Assembly: GCF_030052815.1 (NCBI RefSeq)
Contig: NC_079499.1
Coordinates: 76,461,760-76,525,759 of the forward strand
Source of the DNA: Hevea brasiliensis
Taxonomy: Eukaryota > Streptophyta > Magnoliopsida > Malpighiales > Euphorbiaceae
Direction of reading: 5' to 3'
Length of the DNA stretch: 64,000 nt
Shown one piece after another: positions 22,946 to 32,967 of the stretch. Each line of letters begins with the position of its first letter. Positions within the stretch are counted from its first letter, which is position 1. The notes below the pieces were generated by a model. The model was given only the letters and a program-made list of their open reading frames with translations, did not search any database and was not told where the DNA came from. The position numbers were made by a program, and so were the translations under genes.

Positions 22946-25050
22946 TGTTAGTAATATGCCCTAGAGCATATCATTTAGTATGTATCTTGTACATAATTTT
23001 ATTAATAAAAGGCATTTCCACTTTTCCGTTTACATAATATATTTATGTGTAATAGAAAAGGTCCATTGATATTTTGTTAGAAATATTATTCTTAAGTTGT
23101 TAAGAATATGAGTGACAATATTTCTAGTACAAAGTATCATAAATAGGTTCACAATCGAGGATACTTCATAATAAGGACATGACTTATCCAGAAAGATTGT
23201 ATTCATATTTGTTCCCAAGTTATTTATATGAGATATAAATAAGATGGAATGGTGAGTCTCATGTCATATAACAAATATGATAGGCACTTATAAATGATAA
23301 GTAGGCCGAACCAGTGACACTTATGACAAGCACATGGAGTTTACTCTTGTCAATGTTTTGTCATAAATCATATCAGTGCATATAATCTTTAGACCTGAGA
23401 TAGCACGGTTATCTTGTATATAGGTAGTTTGAGTTTGATACTGCTTTCATACTTGTACTATGTATGGGTATATGGGCATGTGTTGGCTCCTGCTAGTTAT
23501 ATATGGAGGTAGGTGTTGATCAAGATGGAATCTGTTCCTCTAAGTAAATAGAGATAAAATCTATGTTCATTTAATTGTTCTTGATGTTTCAAGTTCCTGG
23601 CCAGGACAGATAGATTTATTCAGAAAAGAGTTTCTGATGAGAAAAATCTTTTAATCAAGAACTGGAATTAAAAGAGAACATAATATTCATAGCAAATGGA
23701 GTTTGACATAAACCATGACTCCAGCTTGAGTTGGGATTTTGTAACAGAGAGATTCTAGTGCATGGTAACATATGATTATAGGTTCATTTAAGGTAAATCT
23801 TATTACTAATTGGGTGGCCATGGCATGCTATGCTATGTGTTAACCATGGTCTATGAGGTTCATAAAATGATTTAAAGAAATCATTTATGGTAAGAAAGAG
23901 TTTTGATGATATTAAGAGTTGATATCATGTCTCATTGCCAATTAGTGATGAGCCTAGTAAGTCACACACATACACAAGTTATCACCTATTTAAATATGAT
24001 TTAATTAATTAATTAAAGAGTTTAATTAATTAATTAAATAGATTTGGTTTGCAATTAAATTGCAAAGTCCCTAGCATGACTTGAAACCAAATCTAGATTA
24101 TTGGATGTGTAGTATAAATTAAATTTATATTTAAAGTGTTTAAATATGAATTTAATTGATGATAAATTAATTAATAGAGATTAATTAATTAATTTATATT
24201 TGATATAAATTAATTAGAAGAAGAAAATAATTATTTTGGGTTAAGAACTCAAAATTAAGACACAGGGGCATTTTGGTCATTTCACAGTGTGACACGTGGC
24301 ACCATGAGATGGTGACACATGGCATAACACATAAGCTTGCCAAATGTTTTTTAATCTTGTAAGATGATTAAAATCAAGATTAAATATAGGTTTGACACTT
24401 GGCACCATGTGATTGGGTCACTTAAACCTAGAGCTAATCAAAAGGTGACATGTGGCTAGGGTTTAATGTGTTAACCTAGCTATTTAAGTGTGGTTATGAA
24501 AAGAAAACATAACCAGCAGCCTCTCCTCTCATATGTCACGCCACTTTGAGCCTCTCCAGCTATTTCTCTTCATCTCTCATCAATTCAAAGAGATTAGCCA
24601 TCAATCTCTTGAATTAAGAACACTAGAAATTGTTTCTAGTGTCCTGTTTACATCTTTAATCTCTTAAAAGGCAGAACTTGATTTTCTAATTAATAGAAAA
24701 AGCTTTAGAAGCCATTCAAGGGCTGCCATAGGTGTTCTTGGTGTGGACAAGCTAGAGGGACAACATCTAGTGTCCTAAAGACGAATCTCAAAGGCGCAGA
24801 TACGCTGCAGCACATCAAGAGGTTAGTGTAATCGTTCTTGATTTAATCTAGGGTTCTAAAATTAATCTGATTAATTTAAAATCTTAAATGGCAAATACAG
24901 ATCCAAAAACATATTAAAAGAGTTTTAATATGTTGTTTATCATTGAAATCAAATAGATAAAAATAAATCTTGCATGGTGCATGTGACCCTAGGTGAAAAT
25001 TTTTTAATTCAATGGTATAAACTTGTGTTACTCACACTTCCGTTCCTTCA
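22946..25050 (+). repeat. C3 5' LTR
   Basis: 2105 bp, TGTTAGTAATATGCCC ... CCGTTCCTTCA. The U3 holds AT-rich palindromes (TTAATTAATTAATTAA near 24000-24040 and 24170-24200), the GACAnnTGGC cluster and a TATA-like box. The U5 holds the ATTAATCTGATTAAT region close to the end. Confidence 0.95.
24291..24488 (+). promoter_or_regulatory. C3 U3: four GACAnnTGGC motifs upstream of a TATA-like box
   Basis: GACACGTGGC (24291), GACACATGGC (24313), GACACTTGGC (24393) and GACATGTGGC (24447), all in the same orientation, followed by CTATTTAAG at 24480-24488. C2 and C4 have CTATATAAG at the TATA position, supporting it as the core promoter. ACACGTGGC is the canonical plant ABRE/G-box form bound by bZIP factors. 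Use as an enhancer here is inferred. Confidence 0.5.
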
Positions 25051-25052
25051 AT

Positions 25053-25064
25053 TGGTATCAGAGC
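25053..25064 (+). other. C3 primer binding site
   Basis: TGGTATCAGAGC two bases after the 5' LTR end, complementary to initiator tRNA-Met. Confidence 0.93.
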
Positions 25065-26834
25065 CACTATATTTGCCATTTAGATTGTTGATTATATGAT
25101 TTAATTGTGTGATTTGATCATAAGATGATTGATTCATTGCTGGTTGGATTAAGAGGTGTGGCGTCACACATGGTCAAGCCACCAATGGTGGCGGCAACAA
25201 TGGTTCCATGTGTGATTCAAGGTTTGGCTTTTAATTCTGCAATTGTTGTATGATCTAAGGCCTATTCTTTGACTAATTAAAGTGTTTAATTAGTTGTTTT
25301 AATCACACAATTAAATTATGATTCAAATCAGAATTTTAAAAAAATGTTTGAATGTGATTCAAATCTGAATTTGAAAAGTTGTTTGAATGTGATTCAAATC
25401 TGAATTTTTAAAGTTGTTTGAATCATATTTAAATCTGATTTTTTAAAATTGATTCAATAAAATTCAGATCTGATTTTTTAAAAAATATTTGAATGTGATT
25501 CAAATCTAATTTTTTAAAAAATATTTGAATGTGATTCAAATCTGAATTTTTGAAGTTGTTTGAATGTGATTCAAATCTGAATTTTTAAATTTGTTTGAAT
25601 GAGATTCAAATCTGAATTTTTAAATTTATTTGAATCATATTCAAATCTGGATTTTTAAGTTGAATATGAGATATTCAATTTAATATAAGTATGTATGTTT
25701 TATTTAATTGTTAAATAGTGATATGCATGATAGATGATCATGGACTATAAAAGACCAATGTGATTGGATTTATTTCTTTTATGTTTCTTTGGGATTGTAA
25801 ATTAATTTATTTTAATTTATTTTGGGCATGTATTATTAAGTTTGTAATATTTTTGGGTTGTAATTTCATTTATTTAAGTTCTTGTAAATTCGCCTTGGTA
25901 TGCCAAGGATTGCTATGTAATATTGGATTGCAAGAAGTTCAAGGAGGTCAAGAGCATTGGTGGGACCAGTGGGAGGAATTCAATATCAAGTGTTGATTAT
26001 GTACTCCTTCAGCAACTCTTGTAAAATGAATGAATGAAATGCACCTAGGAATGCCCTGATTCAATTCTTGGTGGCTCAGAATTGAATCCCTTAGAAAGTC
26101 CATGATCATACCATATTTACTGCTTATCCATGAATGCATGAGATGTATGGGAATGTATGCAATTATATGATATATGCATGCTAAATGGATAATGTGCAAA
26201 GTGAGACCTTAATAGTAATTAGGATGGCTATAAAATCTTCCAAACAAATGATTAAGTTGGAAATGCTATAATTAAAGTAATTATAACATAAGCCCTCCAT
26301 TGGAGCAATTATTTTAAGAAATTTTAAATAGTTGCATGAGATGCAATTAATTTAAGAGATTTTCTTAAGAAATAATTGTTAAGCATGAGATGTTGTAAAT
26401 ATGTAAATGGTTTGGTGGCCAATATTGGATGTACCTGAGGACATTAAAATTATTTGCATAATTACTGGCTCAATGGGATCAACTTAACTAATGCAAGATA
26501 AGTCAATAATGGATGTACCTGAGATTTTGAGCATTAGGGGCTAGGTAAAGGATTGAACCTCACATGAGATGTGATGGGCAATGAGTTGCTCACTTATAGT
26601 TTATTGTAATTCCAATAATGGATGTACCTGAGGATGATCAATAGAATTATAAGAATTCAATCACCCACTAGAAATCCATCCAACTAGGATTTCCGTTTTC
26701 TACTTTAGAAGTGTAGGATTCGCTAAGTTATTGGGAGGACCAATTTGATTAAAAGACCATAATCATTTTGGTTAATTACATGATACATTTACTAATTAAT
26801 CTGGTTATTTTCTGCAGTTAATTTTCTGATAAAA
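25065..26834 (+). other. C3 leader with 35-bp hairpin repeats and three GGATGTACCTGAG motifs
   Basis: About 1.77 kb with no coding signal. At about 25319-25640 imperfect 35-bp repeats contain TTTGAATGTGATTCAAA (7-bp stem, 3-base loop), exact at 25347, 25382, 25488, 25523 and 25559. GGATGTACCTGAG occurs at 26427, 26511 and 26620, each preceded by CAATA(T/A)T. Conserved in C1 and C2. Confidence 0.85.
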
Positions 26835-27780
26835 ATGAGCACAAAACAACCACCACCATCCAATATCCTTGCAAGCATACTTGATCACAACAGGTTGACA
26901 GGACCTAATCTGTCTAATTGGCTAAGAAATTTGAAACTTGTCCTGAACCTTGAACATATAGGATATGTTCTAGATTCAAATGTTCCTGGTCCCTTACCTC
27001 CAGAGGCCACTCAAGAGGAACATGAAACTTTGGACAAGTGGAAGGAGCATAATATGAGAGCTAAGTGTTACATGCTTGCTTCCATGAGTAATGAGTTACA
27101 GAAGCAACATGAGAACATGCAGAGTGCGAGTGAGATCCTCCTTCACCTACAAGAGTTGTATGGTGAGCACAGCAGGAATGCTAGGTATGAGATATCTAGA
27201 CAGCTATTCCGTATGAGGATGTATGAGGGACAGAATGTTGGGGATCATGTCAACAAGATGATTCGGCTGATTGAGCAGTTGGAACATCTTGACTTCAACA
27301 TGGATTTCCAACTACAAACAGATTTGATCCTTCAATCCCTTCCTGAGTCTTTTGGGAATTTTGTGACAAATTTCCATATGACTAAACAGGAATGCACCTT
27401 AGCTGAATTACTCAACATGCTGGTTATTGCCCAAAAGAATATGCCAGGCAATAAAGGAAAAGAGGTAGCTTTGGTTGCATATTCTTCTGCTGGAAAGTCC
27501 AACAAGAAGAAGGGCAATAAGAAAAAGAAACCTCAGATTCCTGGTCCTTCCAAGAAAATAGCTAAACAGAAAAAGAAGACTAAAGCTGATGGAGGCAAAG
27601 GAAAGTGTTTCCACTGCCAAAAGGATGGGCACTGGAAAAGGAACTGCCCAGAGTATCTTGCTTCTCTGAAGGACAAGAAGGATACACCTTCGGAAGGTAT
27701 GTCCATATCTTGTTATTTAGATTCTGATGATACTCATAGTTCATCTGACTTGGGTTTTAGATCTGGTGCGGTTCTCACAT
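26835..27780 (+). CDS. gag: C3 gag (Ty1/copia capsid-nucleocapsid)
   Basis: Gag assembles cytoplasmic virus-like particles that enclose element RNA and reverse transcriptase. The frame from ATG 26835 is open for 322 codons. Residues 1-230 are the helical UBN2/Retrotran_gag-type capsid (LTGPNLSNWLRNLKL, LDKWKEHNMRAKCYM, LQELYGEHSRNARYEIS, LPESFGNFVTNFH). About 220-255 is a lysine-rich tract (NKKKGNKKKK, KQKKKTK). About 258-271 is a complete CCHC knuckle, CFHCQKDGHWKRNC. The start is supported by C1 and C2 at the same place. The last 20 or so residues are out of frame: two bases are lost at 27761-27775 relative to C2, so protease is not read in phase. That loss is at a CCAG site and may be an artefact. 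Confidence 0.9.
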
Positions 27781-30758
27781 TTCTAATGATATGCAGGAAC
27801 TAGCAAGCGATGGCGACTTGCGTTCTCAAGATATTAGAGTCCAGATTGGCAATGGCTCAACTATTGAAGCTTTAGCCATAGGATCTAAATCTTTTTACAT
27901 GTTTGGACATGTTTTGTGTTTGGATAATATTTTATATGTACCTGATGCTTTTAAGAACATCATTTCTATATCTAGTTTGACTAGAAATGGCTATGAATTT
28001 CAGTTCACTGATGATGTTTGCAATATTTATTTTGGAAATAAATATGTTGGTTCGGGTTATATGAATGCAAGTGATCTAAAAGAATACAATGCCATGGTGA
28101 AAACCAACTCAAGTTCAAAATATATTTGGCACTTAAGGTTATGTCATGTTGCAGAAGATAGGATTGCAAAATTGGAGAAAATGGGGATTCTATCCTCATT
28201 GGGCTCTGAGCCTACTCCAACTTGTGAATCTTGCCTTCAAGGCAAAATGACTAGATCACCCTTTGTTGGACAAGGGCTAAGAGCTGAAAATATTTTGGAG
28301 CTAATACATAGTGATGTATGTGGTCCATTTAAAGAAATGGCTAGAGGGGGCTTTCATTATTTTATTACCTTTACTGATGATAAATCAAGGTTTGGGTATT
28401 TGTATTTGATGAAATACAAACATGAATCTTTTGAAAAGTTCAAAGAATTTAAATCTGAAGTAGAAAATCAAACAGGAAAGAGTATTAAAGCTCTTCGATC
28501 AGATCGTGGAGGTGAATATTTGAGTCGAATTTGATGAATACTTGAGAGAGCAAGGCATTGTTTCTCGGTGACTCCTCGGGAATGCCACGGTGAATGGTGT
28601 ATCTGAAAGGAGAAATCGTACCCTATTGGATATGGTACGAAGTATGATGAGCTATACTGATATGCCAATCTCCTTTTGGGGATTTGCATTAGAATCAGCT
28701 TTGTATATTCTGAATAGGATTCCATCAAAATCAGTTTCTTCCACACCTTATGAGATATGGCATGGAAGAAAACCAAGTCTTAAGCATATTAAGATTTGGG
28801 ATTGTCCAGCTTATATCAAAAAGCTGAACACTGATAAATTGGAGACCAGATCAGAAAAAGGTCGATTTGTTGGATATCCAAAAGATAGTTTTGGATATTA
28901 TTTTTATTTGCCTACATCACAAAAGGTTGTGATAAGTAGAGATGCCACATTTCTTGAACAATAGTTTGTTCAAGAAGGAGGCAAAGGAAGGCAAATAGAG
29001 TTAGAATTGGAGAATTCTGACCAACCAACAGATCAGATGGATATAGATCCATCTAGTCAACCTATACCCATTGATGAAACATCTACATCTGTTCCTCGTA
29101 GAACAACCAGGGTATCTCACCCACCAGTGAGATATGGTTTTCTTCATGAAGAAGAACAAGAGTTGTCTACTCATGAAGAAGTAGATCATGGAGATGATCC
29201 ACTTACCTATGAAGAAGCTATATCAGATATAGACTCTTCAAAATGGATTGATGCTATGAAATCCGAGATTGATTCCATGTATAAGAATCAAGTTTAGGAT
29301 CTTGTTGACCCACCTGAAGGTATTGTACCTATAGGGAACAAATGGGTTTTCAAGAAGAAAATTGGTTCTAATGGAAAGGTAGAGACCTATAAGGCAAGGC
29401 TAGTAGCGAAAGGGTTTCGCCAAAGGCAAGGAATAGACTATGAGGAGACTTTCTCGCCTGTTGCCATGCTTAAATCAATTAGGATTTTATTAGCAATAGC
29501 TGCATACTATGAGTATGAGATTTGGCAGATGGATGTCAAAACAGCTTTTCTCAATGGATACATTGAAGAAAACATTTTCATGGAACAACCTAAGGGATTT
29601 GAATCCCAAGATGGTTCCAAGGTATGCAAGCTAAAGCGATCCATTTATGGGTTGAAACAAGCTTCGAGGAGTTGGAACATCCATTTTGATGAAGCCATTA
29701 AATCCGTTGGTTTTATAAAAAATGAGGATGAGCCATGTGTATATAAGAAGGTTAGTGACAGTGCTATCACTTTCCTTGTCTTATATGTGGATGACATACT
29801 GTTGATAGGTAATGACACAGGTATGTTGACGACTATAAAGGTATGGTTGTCAAATAAATTCTCCATGAAAGACTTAGGGGAGGCAACCTATATTCTTGGG
29901 ATTCGCATCTATAGAGATAGAGCGAAAAGAATAATAGGTTTATCCCAAAGTCTATACTTGGAAAAGGTGTTAAAGAGGTTTAACATGCTTGATTCCAAGA
30001 GAGGATTGTTACCAGTGAGACATGGTATCCACCTTTCTAAAGAGATGTCTCCAAAGACACCTGAAGAAAGAGATAAGATGGCCAGGATTCCATATGCTTT
30101 GACTATTGGAAGTTTAATGTATGCAATGTTGTGTACTAGACCGGATATCGCATATGCTGTTAGTTTGACTAGCAGGTATCAATCCAATCCAGGTTTGGAA
30201 CATTTGGATAGTCATCAAGAATATCCTTAAGTACTTGAGAAGAACTAAGGATTTATTCTTGATTTATGGAGGTGGAGACTTGCAATTGGATGGTTATCAC
30301 GATTACGATTTCCAATCGGATATCGATGATAGAAAGTCTACCTCTGGATATGTGTTCATTTGTAATGGAGGTGCGATCGGTTGGAAGAGTTCCAAGCGAG
30401 CACATTGCAGATTCCACTCGAGGTTGAGTATATTCTCGCATCGAATCTTTGTTTGGATAAATAAGTTCGTGATGAGAACTTACGGTAGTTCCTTCCATTG
30501 AGTCGATAGTTCCACTACCTTTGTGACAATAATGGAGCGATCATACTGAGCTAAGGAACCAAGGTCTCACGAGAAATCCAAACACATAGAAAGCGCTACC
30601 ACATTATCAGAGAAATAGTTGGGCGAGGCGATGTAGCCATGCAGAAAATAGCATCAGCTGAAAATCCAGCTGATCCATTCACTAAGCCTATGTCACAGAC
30701 TCAGTTAGACCGACATCTTGAGAAGATAGGTCTAAGATATTGTAATGAATGGCTCTAG
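27781..30758 (+). pseudogene. C3 pol: protease, integrase, RT, RNase H with several breaks
   Basis: The protease body (LDNILYVPDAFKN) runs from 27791 but DTG upstream is destroyed. Integrase has HLRLCH, CESCLQGK, HSDVCGPF and SDRGGEY; the frame breaks at 28525 (AGTCGAATTTG versus AGTACAGAATTTG in C4). It resumes at about 28590 (NGVSERRNRTLL, KGRFVGYPKDS) to a TAG at 28963 and a second TAG at 29296 (TGG in C1). RT is open 29466-30230: DVKTAFLNGYI, YGLKQASRSWN (Gln intact, unlike C1/C4), YVDDILLIGND. RNase H (DRKSTSGYVF) is shifted several times after 30200 and ends at TAG 30756. Many breaks fall at CAG/CTG-to-CG sites, so the true copy may be less damaged. Confidence 0.88.
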
Positions 30759-30772
30759 TGCTAGTGGGAGAT
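30759..30772 (+). other. C3 polypurine tract
   Basis: GCTAGTGGGAGAT lies immediately before the 3' LTR. It is conserved in C1 and C4 and is the expected plus-strand primer site. Confidence 0.75.
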
Positions 30773-32871
30773 TGTTAGTAATATGCCCTAGAGCATATCA
30801 TTTAGTATGTATCTTGTACATAATTTTATTAATAAAAGGCATTTCCACTTTTCCGTTTACATAATATATTTATGTGTAATAGAAAAGGTCCATTGATATT
30901 TTGTTAGAAATATTATTCTTAAGTTGTTAAGAATATGAGTGACAATATTTCTAGTACAAAGTATCATAAATAGGTTCACAATCAAGGATACTTCATAATA
31001 AGGACATGACTTATCCAGAAAGATTGTATTCATATTTGTTCCCAAGTTATTTATATGAGATATAAATAAGATGGAATGGTGAGTCTCATGCCATATAACA
31101 AATATGATAGGCACTTATAAATGATAAGTAGGCCGAACGGTGACACTTATGACAAGCACATGGAGTTTACTCTTGTCAATGTTTTGTCATAAATCATATC
31201 AGTGCATATAATCTTTAGACCTGAGATAGCACAGTTATCTTGTATATAGGTAGTTTGAGTTTGATACTGCTTTCATACTTGTACTATGTATGGGTATATG
31301 GGCATGTGTTGGCTCCTGCTAGTTATATATGGAGGTAGGTGTTGATCAAGATGGAATCTGTTCCTCTAAGTAAATAGAGATAAAATCCTATGTTCATTTA
31401 ATTGTTCTTGATGTTTCAAGTTCTGGCCAGACAGATAGATTTATTCGAAAGAGTTTCGATGAGAAAAATCTTTTAATCAAGAACTGGAATTAAAAGAGAA
31501 CATAATATTCATAGCAAATGGAGTTTGATATAAACCATGACTCGGCTTGAGTTGGGATTTTGTATGAGAGAGATTCTAGTGCATGGTAACATATGATTAT
31601 AGGTTCATTTAAGGTAAATCTTATTACTAATTGGGTGGCCATGGCATGCTATGCTAGGTGTTAACCATGGTCTATGAGGTTCATAAAATGATTTAGAGAA
31701 ATCATTTATGGTAAGAAAGAGTTTTGATGATATTAAGAGTTGATATCATGTCTCATTGCCAATTAGTGATGAGCCTAGTAAGTCACACACATACACAAGT
31801 TATCACCTATTTAAATATGATTTAATTAATTAATTAAAGAGTTTAATTGATTAATTAAATAGATTTGGTTTGCAATTAAATTGCAAAGTCCCTAGCATGA
31901 CTTGAAACCAAATCTAGATTATTGGATGTGTAGTATAAATTAAATTTATATTTAAAGTGTTTAAATATGAATTTAATTGATGAGAAATTAATTAATAGAG
32001 ATTAATTAATTAATTTATATTTGATATAAATTAATTAGAAGAAGAAAATAATTATTTTGGGTTAAGAACTCAAAATTAAGACACGGGGGCATTTTGGTCA
32101 TTTCACAGTGTGACACGTGGCACCATGAGATGGTGACACATGGCATAACACATAAGCTTGCCAAATGTTTTTTAATCATGTAAGATGATTAAAATCAAGA
32201 TTAAATATAGGTTTGACACTTGGCACAATGTGATTGGGTCACTTAAACCTAGAGCTAATCAAAAGGTGACATGTGGCTAGGGTTTAATGTGTTAACCTAG
32301 CTATTTAAGTGTGGTTATGAAAAGAAAACATAACCAGCAGCCTCTCCTCTCATATGTCACGCCACTTTGAGCCTCTCCAGCTATTTCTCTTCATCTCTCA
32401 TCAATTCAAAGAGATTAGCCATCAATCTCTTGAATTAAGAACACTAAAAATTGTTTCTAGTGTCCTGTTTACATCTTTAATCTCTTAAAAGGCAGAACTT
32501 GATTTTCTAATTAATAGAAAAAGCTTTAGAAGCCATTCAAGGGCTGCCATAGGTGTTCTTGGTGTGGACAAGCTAGAGGGACAACATCTGGTGTCCTAAA
32601 GACGAATCTCAAAGGCGCAGATACGCTGCAGCACATCAAGAGGTTAGTGTAATCGTTCTTGATTTAATCTAGGGTTCTAAAATTAATCTGATTAATTTAA
32701 AATCTTAAATGGCAAATACAGATCCAAAAACATATTAAAAGAGTTTTAATATGTTGTTTATCATTGAAATCAAATAGATAAAAATAAATCTTGCACGGTG
32801 CATGTGACCCTAGGTGAAAATTTTTGAATTCAATGGTATAAACTTGTGTTTTTCATGCTTCTGTTCCTTCA
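30773..32871 (+). repeat. C3 3' LTR
   Basis: 2099 bp. Same as 22946-25050 except for a handful of substitutions and small losses concentrated at former CAG/CTG sites (31137-31140, 31421-31465, 31541-31575). TSD AAACA follows. Confidence 0.95.
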
Positions 32872-32876
32872 AAACA

Positions 32877-32967
32877 ATGATATTGAGCAGTTGTACTATG
32901 AAGAAAGAATATTCAAGTAAAATGTGGAAATAGAATTTAAAAACTTTGCTCTGATACCACAAAAACA
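32877..32967 (-). other. G1 leader fragment with primer binding site
   Basis: The reverse complement reads TGGTATCAGAGC at 32959-32948, 8 bases inside the LTR end, as in G2 and G3. The remainder of the leader continues at 22940 beyond C3. Confidence 0.88.

Larger units (their letters stand above)
22946..32871 (+). mobile_element. C3: full-length Ty1/copia retrotransposon, youngest family copy here
   Basis: 5' LTR 22946-25050, primer site 25053-25064, leader, gag 26835, pol to 30758, purine tract, 3' LTR 30773-32871. TSD AAACA at 22941-22945 and 32872-32876. The LTRs are nearly identical apart from clustered CAG/CTG-to-CG differences, which points to recent insertion. It sits in the G1 leader just upstream of G1 gag, on the opposite strand. 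Confidence 0.96.

Noticed and set aside
25053..25064. Possible tRNA gene fragments at TGGTATCAGAGC sites
   Set aside because: Only the 12-base complement of a tRNA 3' end, placed just inside each LTR as a primer site; no tRNA fold around it.
25319..25640. Regular repeats resembling a CRISPR array
   Set aside because: The units are imperfect, have no unique spacers, and sit at a fixed place in a plant retrotransposon leader in three copies.
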